64,000 nt of DNA from Clavibacter michiganensis (GCA_002150995.1 MDHJ01000001.1:1054001-1118000); one strand, 5' to 3'; positions 28,780 to 37,803 are shown, counted from the stretch's first letter. Notes: generated by a model from the letters alone, not told the origin. Numbers and translations are program-made.

Positions 28780-30108
28780 TCAGGTGCGGCGCGCCACGGC
28801 CTCGTCCGCCTCGATGTCCTCCCGGGCGTCCTCCCGGCGGTCGCGGCCGTCGCCGTCGTGCGTCACGAGCAGGTGCGGCGTGCGGTGGATGCGGTACGAG
28901 ATGCGCAGGTGGCGGTGCAGCACGAGCCATGCGATCGCGATGAGGGCGGAGACGATGCCGCTCGCCGCGCCGACCATGAGGGCCGCGCGCGGCCCCCACT
29001 CGTTCGCGATCCAGCCCACGATCGGCGCGCCGAGCGGCGTGCCGCCGACGAAGATCGCCATGTACACCGCCATCACCCGTCCGCGCATGCGCGGCTCGAC
29101 GGTGAGCTGGACCGTGCTGTTGGCGCTCGTCATGAGCGTCTGGGAGACGACGCCCACGATCGCGAGGGCGCCCGCGAACAGGAGGTAGGTGGGCGCGATC
29201 GCCGCGAGCGCGGTGGCGATGCCGAAGAGCGCGGCGCCGACGAAGACCAGTCGGATCCGCGGCCGCTCGCGCCGGGCGGACAGGAGCGCGCCGGCCACGG
29301 ATCCCACGGCGAGGCTCGAGGAGAGGAGGCCGAACTCCGTCGCGCCCTTGCCGAACTCGACGCTCGCCATGGTGGAGGTGAAGATCGGGAAGTTGTAGCC
29401 GAACGCCCCGACGAGGAAGACGATGACGAGGATCACCATGATGTCCGGGCGGCCGCCGATGTAGCGGAAGCCCTCCCGCAGCTGACCGCGCGACCGGGCG
29501 ACCCGCTCCGGGCGACGGAGCTCCCCGACGCGGAGGCGGGTGAGCGCGATGAGCACGGCGACGAAGCTCACGGCGTTGATGAGGAAGACCCAGCCGGTGC
29601 CCACGCCCGCGATGAGGACGCCCGCGACGGCCGGCCCGATCATGCGCGCGGCGCTGAAGGAGGCCGAGTTGAGCGCGACGGCATTGGAGAGGTCGTCGTC
29701 GGAGACGAGCTCGGAGACGAACGACTGGCGCGCCGGCGCGTCCAGGGCGGAGGCGACGCCGAGGAGGAGGGCGAAGACGTAGACGTGCCAGAGCTCCGCC
29801 CGTCCGGAGAGGACCACGAGACCGAGCCCGAGGCCGAGCACCGCCATGGCGCCCTGCGTGATCATCAGCACGCGGCGCTTGTCGTAGCGGTCGGCGATGA
29901 GTCCGGCGTAGGGGGAGAGCAGGAGCATGGGGCCGAACTGCAGGGCCATGACGATGCCGACGGCGGTCGCGTCGTAGCGCGTGAGCTCGGTGAGGACGAT
30001 CCAGTCCTGGGCGGTGCGCTGCATCCACGTGCCGACGTTGGACACGAGGGCGCCGGCGAACCAGATGCGGTAGTTCGGGGCGCGGAGGCTCCGGAACACC
30101 GCGCTCAC
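28780..30108 (-). CDS. MFS transporter, MFS_3/enterobactin-exporter-like
   Basis: 442 residues, about 12 membrane helices. FRSLRAPNYRIWFAGALVSN at the start, GTWMQRTAQDWIVLTELT in TM1 and SPYAGLIADRYDKRRVLM (A-motif) are typical of the MFS_3 group of exporters. A C-terminal acidic tail of ~35 residues follows. The GTG start at 30108 overlaps the MarR stop by 4 nt (GTGA), so the two are co-transcribed and the transporter is probably induced when MarR is released. The exported compound is unknown; drugs or siderophores are usual for the group. Confidence 0.83.
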   Translation of the reverse strand: MSAVFRSLRAPNYRIWFAGALVSNVGTWMQRTAQDWIVLTELTRYDATAVGIVMALQFGPMLLLSPYAGLIADRYDKRRVLMITQGAMAVLGLGLGLVVLSGRAELWHVYVFALLLGVASALDAPARQSFVSELVSDDDLSNAVALNSASFSAARMIGPAVAGVLIAGVGTGWVFLINAVSFVAVLIALTRLRVGELRRPERVARSRGQLREGFRYIGGRPDIMVILVIVFLVGAFGYNFPIFTSTMASVEFGKGATEFGLLSSSLAVGSVAGALLSARRERPRIRLVFVGAALFGIATALAAIAPTYLLFAGALAIVGVVSQTLMTSANSTVQLTVEPRMRGRVMAVYMAIFVGGTPLGAPIVGWIANEWGPRAALMVGAASGIVSALIAIAWLVLHRHLRISYRIHRTPHLLVTHDGDGRDRREDAREDIEADEAVARRT

Positions 30109-30527
30109 GCGGAGGCCATCCGAGCGAGGAGCGCGGCCGCGTCGGCGAGGGTGGTGCGCTCGTCGGGCGTCAGCTCGTCGAGCCGGAGGGACAGCCACGC
30201 GTTCCGCTGACGTCGGGTCTCCTGCACGATGCGCCGGCCGGGCGCCGTGACGGTCACGGTGACGCGGCGGCCGTCATCCGGGGCGGGGGAGCGCTCCGCG
30301 TAGCCGGCGTCGACCAGGCAGTTGACCGTGCGGTTCATGCTGGGGGCCGTGACGCGCTCGAGCTCGGCCAGCCGCCCGGGGCTGGTGGGCCCGTCGCGGA
30401 GCAGGAGGGCGAGGACGACGAACTGGCTGTCGCTCAGCTCGTGGTCCGCCTTCTCGGCCCGCAGGCGCCGCGACAGGCGCATGACGCCGACGCGGAGGCT
30501 CTGGCTGAGGTCGGGGGAGTCGGGCAT
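30105..30527 (-). CDS. MarR family transcriptional regulator
   Basis: 140 residues. The winged-helix core is LSDSQFVVLALLLRDGPTSP, then RLAELERVTAPSMNRTVNCL and the wing ERSPAPDDGRRVTVTVT (with the DxR motif). It is the first gene of a MarR-MFS operon and probably its repressor. I chose the ATG at 30527 because TACCCT lies 6 nt upstream (leaderless). An in-frame ATG at 30545 would add six residues but lies inside the promoter. Repeats of TCATTAG flank the -10. Confidence 0.86.
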   Translation of the reverse strand: MPDSPDLSQSLRVGVMRLSRRLRAEKADHELSDSQFVVLALLLRDGPTSPGRLAELERVTAPSMNRTVNCLVDAGYAERSPAPDDGRRVTVTVTAPGRRIVQETRRQRNAWLSLRLDELTPDERTTLADAAALLARMASA

Positions 30528-30528
30528 G

Positions 30529-30548
30529 TCATTAGGGTAGCTCATTAG
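30529..30548. promoter_or_regulatory. MarR promoter with flanking TCATTAG repeats
   Basis: Minus-strand -10 TACCCT (30534-30539) with direct repeats TCATTAG at 30529-30535 and 30542-30548 (13 bp apart) on the plus strand. A related CACTAAC lies at 30552-30558. These repeats overlap and flank the promoter and are a likely autoregulatory MarR site. Confidence 0.45.
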
Positions 30549-30711
30549 CCGCACTAACGAGATGGCGGCCATGACGGGATCCTGCGAGACGGCCGAACCC
30601 GGACAGGCCGGGCGGAGGGGGCCGCGCGGACGGGCAGGATGGGAGCACACCGCCGGTCGCGGTGCGCGCGAGGACGCGGGCACCGGCCGCGCGACGACAG
30701 GAGGCACCGAC

Positions 30712-30888
30712 ATGACCCACCACGACGGCACGGCCGACGCGCACGACGACGACGCCGGCCTCGGCGGCGACGGCACGATCCCGGCGGGGGAGAAGGGCGT
30801 CGCGGCCGGCCACGACGGGGGGAACGACCACTTCGAGCCCGAGGAGGACACCCCCCACCACACGGACGACGACGGCGCCTCCGCCTAG
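30712..30888 (+). CDS. Small Asp/His-rich acidic protein, unknown
   Basis: 58 residues with an excellent ribosome binding site (AGGAGG, 6 nt before the ATG). It is strongly acidic and histidine-rich: MTHHDGTADAHDDDAG at the start, EPEEDTPHHTDDDGASA at the end, with GEKGVAAGHDGGNDHF between. The composition suggests a disordered, possibly metal-binding protein; this is inference. It stands alone between divergent MarR and the hydrolase gene. Not recognised. Confidence 0.6.
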   Translation: MTHHDGTADAHDDDAGLGGDGTIPAGEKGVAAGHDGGNDHFEPEEDTPHHTDDDGASA

Positions 30889-30982
30889 CCCGCCGCCCGC
30901 GGCGCCCGTCCCGCCCTCGTCCGTCCCGGCCCTCATGGGCCCCGGCGGACGGCGCGCAGGCGGGCGCCGCGCTGCGTCCGCG

Positions 30983-30988
30983 TAGCCT
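30983..30988 (+). promoter_or_regulatory. -10 hexamer, leaderless start of the hydrolase gene
   Basis: TAGCCT; the GTG at 30997 begins 8 nt after it, whereas the ATG at 30991 would fall before the expected transcription start. Confidence 0.4.
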
Positions 30989-30996
30989 GGATGCCC

Positions 30997-31854
30997 GTGG
31001 ACACCGCGACCAACCCCCTCGACGGCACGCGCATCGCCTACCGGGTGTTCGGCGCCCCGCCCGGGCCCGGTCTCGCGCCCCAAGGCGGCGATGCATCAGA
31101 CCCTGCCCCCGCTCCCGTGGTCCTCGTGCACGGCACGGCCCTCTCGCAGGCGATCTGGCGCGGCTTCGGCTGGGTCAGGGCGCTGTCCCCGTGGCGTCCG
31201 GTGATCACGCTCGACCTCCGCGGGCATGGCCGCAGCGGGGCCCCGCACGATCCGTCCGCCTACGCCATGGACCTGATGGTGGCCGACGTCGTGGCGGTGC
31301 TCGACGCCGTGGGCGCGCCCGTCGTGCACCACGTGGGCTACAGCCTCGGGGCCCGGGTCGGCTTCTCGCTGGCGGCCGCGCATCCGGATCGCCTCCTCTC
31401 CACCTCGAGCCTCGGCGGCTCGCCCCGCAGCGGCGTGGGCGTCTTCGACCGCGTGTTCTTCCCCGGCTGCATCGAGGTGCTCGAGACCGGGGGCATGCCG
31501 GGCTTCCTCGCGGCCTGGGAGCAGCACGGCGGGCACGTCATGGACGCGGCGACCCGCGGCGCCTTCCTCGCCGACGACGCGGGCGCGCTCGCGGCGTACA
31601 TGCGGGAGTCGGAGCGGGACCCGGGCGTGCCCGACGACGTGGTCGCGGCGTCGGCCGTGCCGCTCCTCCTCGTGGCGGGCACGCGGGACGCCGAGCGCCT
31701 CCGGGCCGCCCGGCACGTGCGCACGCTGCGGGCCGACGCCCGCCTCGTCGAGCTGGACGGCGCGACGCACGCGAGCACGCCCCGCCACCCGGACGCTCTC
31801 ACGGCGGTGACGGCGTTCCTCGCGGAGGTCCCGGCGTCCGGAGCCGACCGCTAG
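30997..31854 (+). CDS. Alpha/beta hydrolase
   Basis: 285 residues. The oxyanion-hole segment is VVLVHGTALSQAIWRG, the nucleophile elbow GYSLGARVGFS (Ser in G-x-S-x-G), and the late His lies in DGATHASTPRHP. The acidic residue is probably the Asp of LLLVAGTRDAERL. This is the esterase/haloperoxidase-like alpha/beta fold; substrate unknown. I prefer the GTG at 30997 because the -10 TAGCCT is placed for a leaderless message there; an ATG two codons upstream would lie ahead of the predicted transcript start. No operon partners. Confidence 0.82.
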   Translation: MDTATNPLDGTRIAYRVFGAPPGPGLAPQGGDASDPAPAPVVLVHGTALSQAIWRGFGWVRALSPWRPVITLDLRGHGRSGAPHDPSAYAMDLMVADVVAVLDAVGAPVVHHVGYSLGARVGFSLAAAHPDRLLSTSSLGGSPRSGVGVFDRVFFPGCIEVLETGGMPGFLAAWEQHGGHVMDAATRGAFLADDAGALAAYMRESERDPGVPDDVVAASAVPLLLVAGTRDAERLRAARHVRTLRADARLVELDGATHASTPRHPDALTAVTAFLAEVPASGADR

Positions 31855-31918
31855 CGCCGGAGGCGGTCATCGGCCGAGTGGAGGACGCCCGGCCCCACGC
31901 GACCCTCCGGCGAGCGGA

Positions 31919-33793
31919 TCAGGCGGCGGGTGCCGTCGCGGTCGCGCCTCGGGCCGCCTCGGCGTGCGCGCGGGCGGCGTTGCCGTCCTCGTGCGCCCGG
32001 TCGAGGTCGTCCGGATGCGCGGCGGCTGCCGCCTCCAGCGCGTCCGCCGCCCGCACGAGCGCGAGATGGGACAGGGCCTGCGGCACGTTGCCCGCCTGGC
32101 GGCGCCCCACCGGGTCGTACTCCTCCGAGAGGAGGCCCACGTCGTTGCAGAGGCCGACCAGCCGGTCCATGAGCTCGCGCCCGTCCGTCACCCGGCCGGA
32201 CCGCGCGTACTGCTCGACCAGCCAGAACGAGCAGGCGAGGAACGGGTACTCGCCCGCGGGCAGCCCGTCCACCCCGGCGCTCGTGTCGTACCGCAGCAGG
32301 AAGCCCTCGTGCATGAGGGTGCGCTCCATGGCGTCGACGGTCGCGAGCATGTGCGGGTCGTCGTAGGCGCAGAAGCCGGCCTGGGCGAGGATCAGCAGCG
32401 AGGCGTCCACCTCGGTCGTGCCGTAGTGCTGGCGGAACGCACCCGTGGCGGGATCCACGCCGCGGTCGAGGATCTCGTCGCGGACGCGGTCTCGCAGCGT
32501 CCGCCACTGCTCGACCGGTCCGTCGAGGCCGTGCCGCTCGACGCCCTGCACTGCCGCGTCGAGCGCCGCCCAGATCATCGCGCGCGAGTGCGTGAAGTGC
32601 TGCTCGGCTCCGCGGATCTCCCAGATGCCGCTGTCCTGGCGCTCCCAGTTGTCCTCGACGAAGCCGATGAGGGCGCGCTGCAGCGGCCAGGAGAACTCCG
32701 TCTCCCGGACGCCCGCGTCGCGAGCCGCCTGCAGCGCGAGCATGACCTCGCCGATGACGTCGGCCTGGTACTGCTCGAACGCGCCGTTCCCGACGCGGAC
32801 GGGCCCGGAGCCCTCGTACCCGGGGAGGCTGTCGAGGTCGCGCTCCGGGAGGAAGCGCTCGCCGCTCAGGCCGTACATGATCTGGACGTCGCCCGGGTCC
32901 CCGGCGATCGCGCGCAGCAACCAGGTGCGCCACTCGTCGGCCTCGTCGTCGAAGCCGTGCGCGAGCAGCACCTCCAGGGTGAGGGACGCGTCGCGGAGCC
33001 ACACGTAGCGGTAGTCCCAGTTGCGGGATCCGCCGAACTGCTCGGGGAGGCTGGTGGTCGCGGCCGCGACGATGCCGCCGGTGTCCTCGTGCGTGAGCGC
33101 GCGGAGCACGAGCAGCGACCGGCGGACGGCCGCCTGGTGCGGGCCCTGGTGCTCGATGGAGCTCGCCCAGGTCTCCCACCACTCCGTGGTGTGCTCGAGG
33201 GCCGCGTCCACGTCGAACGCGGGCGGCTCGCTGCGGTGCGAGGGGTACCACGTGAGGGCGGTGTCGACGGTCTCGCCGGCCGACACCTCGAAGGCCACGC
33301 CGTGGTGGTGGTCCGTCGCCGTCAGCTCGGGACCGCGGATGACGACCGCGTCGGGGCCGGCCACGGCCACCAGGCGCGGGTCGTCGCCGTCGAGCTTGCG
33401 GATCCACGGCAGCGCCGTCGCGTAGCCGAACCGGAGGCGCAGGTCGCCCTGCATCCGCACCGTGCCGCTGATGCCCTGGACGCGGCGGACGACGTCGGCC
33501 CGCCGGTCGCCCATGGACATGAAGTCCGTCACCTCGACCGCGCCCTCCGGCGTCTCCCACCGCGTCCACAGGACGAAGGTGTTCCCGAGGTAGGTGCGCA
33601 TCGACACGGTCGCGTCGGGGGACGCGGGTGCGAGCTTCCACGCGCCGTGCTCCTCGGTGCCGAGGAGGGCCCCGAACATGGACGCGGAGTCGAACCGCGG
33701 CAGGCACAGCCAGTCGATGGACCCGTCCCGCCCGACCAGCGCTCCCGTGTGGCAGTCCCCGATGAGTGCGTAGTCCTCGATGCGCATGGCCAT
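31919..33793 (-). CDS. Glycoside hydrolase family 15 protein (glucoamylase/trehalase type)
   Basis: About 624 residues. It starts MRIEDYALIGDCHTGALVGR DGSIDWLCLPRFDS, the typical N-terminal beta-sandwich entry of bacterial GH15. The (alpha/alpha)6 barrel has NWDYRYVWLRDASLTLEVLL and a late segment AGEYPFLACSFWLVEQYARS with a conserved acidic residue. In mycobacteria a GH15 enzyme of this form hydrolyses trehalose; others are glucoamylases, so the substrate is open. Several ATGs cluster at the start (33841 to 33787); I chose 33793 as closest to the domain. It is divergent from a glucose-6-phosphate dehydrogenase gene. Confidence 0.85.
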   Translation of the reverse strand: MAMRIEDYALIGDCHTGALVGRDGSIDWLCLPRFDSASMFGALLGTEEHGAWKLAPASPDATVSMRTYLGNTFVLWTRWETPEGAVEVTDFMSMGDRRADVVRRVQGISGTVRMQGDLRLRFGYATALPWIRKLDGDDPRLVAVAGPDAVVIRGPELTATDHHHGVAFEVSAGETVDTALTWYPSHRSEPPAFDVDAALEHTTEWWETWASSIEHQGPHQAAVRRSLLVLRALTHEDTGGIVAAATTSLPEQFGGSRNWDYRYVWLRDASLTLEVLLAHGFDDEADEWRTWLLRAIAGDPGDVQIMYGLSGERFLPERDLDSLPGYEGSGPVRVGNGAFEQYQADVIGEVMLALQAARDAGVRETEFSWPLQRALIGFVEDNWERQDSGIWEIRGAEQHFTHSRAMIWAALDAAVQGVERHGLDGPVEQWRTLRDRVRDEILDRGVDPATGAFRQHYGTTEVDASLLILAQAGFCAYDDPHMLATVDAMERTLMHEGFLLRYDTSAGVDGLPAGEYPFLACSFWLVEQYARSGRVTDGRELMDRLVGLCNDVGLLSEEYDPVGRRQAGNVPQALSHLALVRAADALEAAAAAHPDDLDRAHEDGNAARAHAEAARGATATAPAA

Positions 33794-33870
33794 GCCACAT
33801 GGTCCCATGGGGCACCAGGGCATCCGCGCCACGGGGCGCATCCGGCCACCGGGGGCGGGGCGCCGCGGCG

Positions 33871-33876
33871 TAGCCT
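33871..33876 (+). promoter_or_regulatory. -10 hexamer, leaderless start of the dehydrogenase gene
   Basis: TAGCCT ends 6 nt before the ATG at 33883; no Shine-Dalgarno sequence. Confidence 0.5.
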
Positions 33877-33882
33877 GGCCGC

Positions 33883-35264
33883 ATGCCCGCCACCTCCACG
33901 CTCCTCGTCCTCGGCGCCAGCGGCGACCTCTCCGCGCGCCTGCTCCTCCCCGGCCTCGGGGAGCTCCTCGCCCACCGGCCGGACCTCGACCTGCAGCTGG
34001 TCGGCGCGGGCACGGAGGACTGGGACGACGACCGCTGGCGCGAGGTCGTCCGCACCTCCTTCGCCTCGCTCGGCGCGGAGGGGCCCGCGGTCGACCGCGT
34101 GGTCGCCGGCACCACCTACCACTCGGCCGACGTGACGCTCGAGGCCGACCTCGAACGGCTGCTCGCGGCGTGCGACGCCGCCCCGCCGTCTACTTCGCCC
34201 TGCCGCCGGCCATCACCGAGCGGGCCTGCGAGGCGATGACGCGCATCACCCTGCCCGAGGGCACGTCGCTGTCGCTCGAGAAGCCGTTCGGCACGGACCT
34301 CGCGAGCGCGCGGTCGCTCAACCGGCTGCTCGCGACGCTGGTCCCCGAGGAGCGCACCCACCGCGTCGACCACTTCCTCGGCCGCTCCACCGTCCGGAAC
34401 CTCCTCGGCCTCCGCTTCGCGAACCGGCTGCTCGAGCCCGTCTGGAACGCCCGGCACATCGCGAGCGTCGAGATCGTCTACGACGAGCAGCTCGCCCTCG
34501 AGGGGCGGGCGCGCTACTACGACACCGCGGGCGCGCTGACCGACATGATCCAGAGCCACCTGCTGCAGGTGATGGCCGTGTTCGCCATGGAGCCGCCCGC
34601 CACGACCGATGCCCGCGACGTGCGCGACCAGAAGGCGCTCGTGCTCCGCGCGACGCGGCCGTGGGGCGGCGATCCCGTGGCGTCGTCCCGACGCGCCCGG
34701 TACACCGCCGGCGACGTCGAGGGCCGCGAGCTCCCGGCCTACGCCGACGAGGAGGGCGTCGACCCCGCGCGCGGCACCGAGACCCTCGCCGAGATGACGG
34801 TGGAGATCGCGAACTGGCGTTGGGCGGGCGTGCCGTTCCGGCTGCGCTCCGGCAAGGCGATGCGGGACCACCGACGCGAGATCGTCGTGACCTTCCAGCC
34901 GGCGCCGCACGTGCCGACCGGGCTGACCGGGGCGGACGAGCCGGACCGGATCCGCATCCTCCTCGCACCCGACGAGCTGCACCTGGAGCTGAACGTCAAC
35001 GGGCCGGCCGACCCCGACGTCATCGACCGCGCCGAGCTCGTGACGGCCTTCGACCCGGGCGACCTCCCGCCGTACGGCCAGGTCATCGACGGCATCGTCT
35101 CGGACGACGAGACCCTCTCGGTGCGCGGCGACACGGCCGAGGAGTGCTGGCGGATCGTCGAGCCCGTCATCTCCGCGTGGCGCGCGGGCGACGTGCCGCT
35201 CGAGGAGTACGCGGCGGGCTCGGCGGGGCCGTGGGACGGCCCGCAGGTGGCGCCGAAGGGCTGA
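33883..35264 (+). CDS. Glucose-6-phosphate dehydrogenase, short paralogue (frameshifted in this sequence)
   Basis: About 460 residues after repair. The NADP-binding N-terminus is LLVLGASGDLSARLLLPGLG (G-A-S-G-D-L). The catalytic block is VDHFLGRSTVRNLLGLRFAN (usual RIDHYLGKE), so the active-site His is present. It is shorter than typical Zwf (~500) and not next to tal, tkt or opcA, so it is probably a secondary enzyme. The divergent GH15 gene suggests it handles glucose released there. The frame breaks near residue 99; one extra C in 34181-34184 joins CDAAP to AVYFALPPAITERACEAM. A sequencing error is likely. Confidence 0.82.
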
Positions 35265-35280
35265 CCCCGCGGACGCCGTC

Positions 35281-35313
35281 GGCGCCGGGCGGGCGGGCGG
35301 GCGCGGCGGCGCC
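35281..35313. terminator. Hairpin with a G-quadruplex motif in the loop, between convergent genes
   Basis: Arms GGCGCCG (35281-35287) and CGGCGCC (35307-35313). Positions 35287-35301 are four GGG runs separated by single C (GGGCGGGCGGGCGGG), a canonical quadruplex motif on the plus strand. It lies between the dehydrogenase gene and the minus-strand hypothetical, whose stop begins at 35313. Confidence 0.5.
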
Positions 35314-36035
35314 TAGGCGCTGCGCACCGCGCGCAGCACCGCGGGGACCCGGATCGGGTCGGCGGCCAGCTCCGCGAGGGCGTCGTCGAGCGGATCCGCG
35401 TCGAACACGGCGAGCTCGCGCAGCACGGCGTCGTGGCGGGCCGCGTCCTCCCGAGCATCGTCGACGTCGCGGTCGCCGTCGCCGTCGGGGGATCCGGTCG
35501 CGCGCGCGTCCTCGAGCGGGAGCGCGGCGGCGGCCGGGGACGCGCCGAGGGCCAGGGCGACGTCGCGCGCGATGTGCGCGGTCATGAGCTCGTCGAAGAA
35601 GCCCGCGGTCGTGTCCGACGAGCGCCGCACGAGCGCCCACGCGCCGTCGGGGCCGAAGTGGTGGGCGAGCGCGGCGTGCACGATCTCCGCGAGGGGGCGG
35701 AGGTCCGGCTCCGCGAGGGGGCGGACGTGCGGTTCCTGCGTCTCGGTCGGCTCGCCGACCGCGGCGGACGCCGGGGGAGCGGGCGCCGCGACGACCTCGG
35801 CCTCGGCCTTGTGCGCGGGCACGTGGGCCGGCCGGACGGGTCCGCCGTGCAGGCGCGCGGCGATGGCGGCGAGCTGGCCCGTGGCGAGGGACACGCCGGG
35901 CGGCGTCGGCACGGATCCGGTGCCGGGACGACCGGGGGCGTCCCCTCCCGCGATGCCGGGCGTCTCCGCGGCGGGGGATGGCGCGGCGGGCGCGGCCTCG
36001 GTCGGGACGGACTTGCCTCTGCGCCACCGGAACAT
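35313..36035 (-). CDS. Hypothetical protein, Ala/Pro-rich with helical C-terminal half
   Basis: 240 residues; no recognised family. It starts MFRWRRGKSVPTE and is Ala/Pro/Gly-rich to about residue 100. The second half is helical and acidic (LAEIVHAALAHHFGPDGAWA, then FFDELMTAHIARDVALALGA). I chose the ATG at 36035 because GGGGAGG lies 8 nt upstream; the frame is open further, with a hydrophobic stretch (MMVPIVAGAIGEAVI) that would add a membrane segment if an upstream start were used. The role is unknown. Confidence 0.6.
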   Translation of the reverse strand: MFRWRRGKSVPTEAAPAAPSPAAETPGIAGGDAPGRPGTGSVPTPPGVSLATGQLAAIAARLHGGPVRPAHVPAHKAEAEVVAAPAPPASAAVGEPTETQEPHVRPLAEPDLRPLAEIVHAALAHHFGPDGAWALVRRSSDTTAGFFDELMTAHIARDVALALGASPAAAALPLEDARATGSPDGDGDRDVDDAREDAARHDAVLRELAVFDADPLDDALAELAADPIRVPAVLRAVRSA

Positions 36036-36239
36036 GATCACGGCCTCCCCGATCGCACCAGCGACGATCGGGACCATCATCGTGGGCGACACGCCCGGGC
36101 CGAACCGCGACACGCCGGGGATCACGGGGGTGGGGCGCCGAGAGCGACGCGGTCGCGCCGCTTCCGCGCCCGGCCGCACGCCGCGCACACGGACGATGCG
36201 CACGCCCCGGGGGACGTGCGCGTCGCGGACGGACGGCGG

Positions 36240-36428
36240 CTAGTTGCCGATCTGCCCGTCGCGCGAGTCCTCGATGACGGTGCCGACGGCGATGGCCACC
36301 GTGATGGCCCAGCTGAGCCACATGAGGCCGAGCTTCCAGTCGCGCGGACCCCGACGGGTCGTCTGCATGGTGCTCCAGCCGCCCACGAGGGCGCTGAGGA
36401 CGCTGCCGTTCAGGATGTACTTGCGCAT
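36240..36428 (-). CDS. Small membrane protein, unknown
   Basis: 62 residues: MRKYILNGSVLSALVGGWST at the start, then a basic linker (RRGPRDWKLG) and one transmembrane helix (LMWLSWAITVAIAVGTVI, about 35-52). GGGAGG lies 5 nt before the ATG. No family recognised. Hydropathy and ribosome binding site support it being a real gene. Confidence 0.6.
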   Translation of the reverse strand: MRKYILNGSVLSALVGGWSTMQTTRRGPRDWKLGLMWLSWAITVAIAVGTVIEDSRDGQIGN

Positions 36429-36582
36429 GACACCTCCCAGTGTTCCTCCACGGTACCGGGATCCGGCCCCGCGTCCGCCGCCCGGCCGCCCTCGGCCCCT
36501 CCCGTCGGCCCGCCGCCGACGCGCCCCGCGCCCGCCGGCATCCCCTTCCCGCACCCGGCGCGGACTCCCGGGAGCCGATGAG

Positions 36583-36588
36583 TACAGT
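36583..36588 (+). promoter_or_regulatory. Candidate -10 of the permease gene
   Basis: TACAGT, 26 nt before the GTG at 36615, leaving room for the AGGAGG site in a short leader. Confidence 0.35.
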
Positions 36589-36614
36589 GAGCGCGGATCA
36601 GACAGGAGGCGCCC

Positions 36615-37768
36615 GTGCGCACAGCCCTCATCGGGGTGGTGCTCCTCGTCGTCGGCGCCGTCGCCGTGGCCACCGGAGCCCTCCCGCTCGACGACCTCGG
36701 CGTCCTGTACGAGCGCGTCTGGCCGATCCTCCTGTTCGTGGTCGCCATCACGGTGGTCACCGAGCTCGCGAGCGAGGCGGGGCTCTTCACCTGGATCGCC
36801 GAGCGCGCGGCGGGCCTCGGCCGCGGACGGACCTGGGCGCTGTGGCTCGCGACCGTGCTCCTCGCCTGCCTCTGCACGATCTTCCTGTCGCTCGACACGA
36901 CCGCGGTGCTCCTGACGCCCGTGGTCGTCGTGCTCGCGCGGCACTGCGGGCTGCCCCCGCTCCCGTTCGCCCTGACCACCGTGTGGCTCGCCAACACCGC
37001 GTCGCTCCTCCTCCCCGTGTCGAACCTCACGAACCTGCTCGCGGAGCACGAGCTCGGCGGGCTCGGGCCCGCGGGCTTCGCGGCGCTCACGGTCGCGCCC
37101 GCGCTCGTCGCCATCGCCGTGCCCGTGCTCGCGATCCTCGTGCTCCACCGGAAGGACCTCTTCACTCGCTACGAGGTCGGGGCGCGGAGCGCGCCGACGG
37201 ACCCCGTCCTCCTCGTCGGCAGCGCCGTGGTGGTGGGCCTCCTGGTGCCCGCGCTCGTCTCGGGCGTCGAGGTCTGGATCCCGGCGCTCGCCGCGGCCGT
37301 GGTGCTCGCGGTCCTCACCGCCGTGCGCCGGCCGAGCGCGCTCCGGCCGGGGCTCCTGCCGTGGCAGCTCGTCGTGTTCGCCTCCGGGCTCTTCGTCGTG
37401 ATGGAGGCGGCGCAGTCGCTCGGGCTCACGGCAGTCATGGCGGCGGTGTCGGGCGAGGGGCAGGACGCCGCGGCGCTCTTCCGGCTCGCGGGCGTCGCGA
37501 CGCTGAGCGCCAACGCGGTCGACAACCTGCCGGCGTACCTGGCGCTCGAGCCCGTCGCGGGTCCCCGGAGCGCCTCGTCGCGATCCTCGTGGGCGTCAAC
37601 GCCGGGCCGCTCATCACGCCGTGGGCGTCGCTCGCCACGCTCCTCTGGCACGAGCGGCTGGTGACCATGGGCGTGCACATCCGGTGGTCGCGCTACGTGC
37701 TGCTCGGCCTCGTGGTCGCGCCCCTGACGGTCGGCCTCGCGATGGCCGCCTTCGTCCTCACGCGATGA
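36615..37768 (+). CDS. ArsB/CitM (SLC13-like) ion permease (frameshifted in this sequence)
   Basis: About 384 residues after repair, with 10-11 hydrophobic segments. FLSLDTTAVLLTPVVVVLAR and VWLANTASLLLPVSNLTNLL are the paired re-entrant loop motifs of the ArsB/CitM ion-transporter superfamily; ATLSANAVDNLPAYLALEP is the second-half counterpart. Members export arsenite or carry dicarboxylates/citrate; no ars genes are nearby, so the substrate is open. The GTG start follows AGGAGG. The frame breaks near residue 316; one extra C in 37563-37566 (or G in the adjacent run) restores the 68-residue C-terminus. Confidence 0.8.
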
Positions 37769-37803
37769 CCGACGGGCCGCTCCCTGTCAAGCTCCCGCAC
37801 GTC

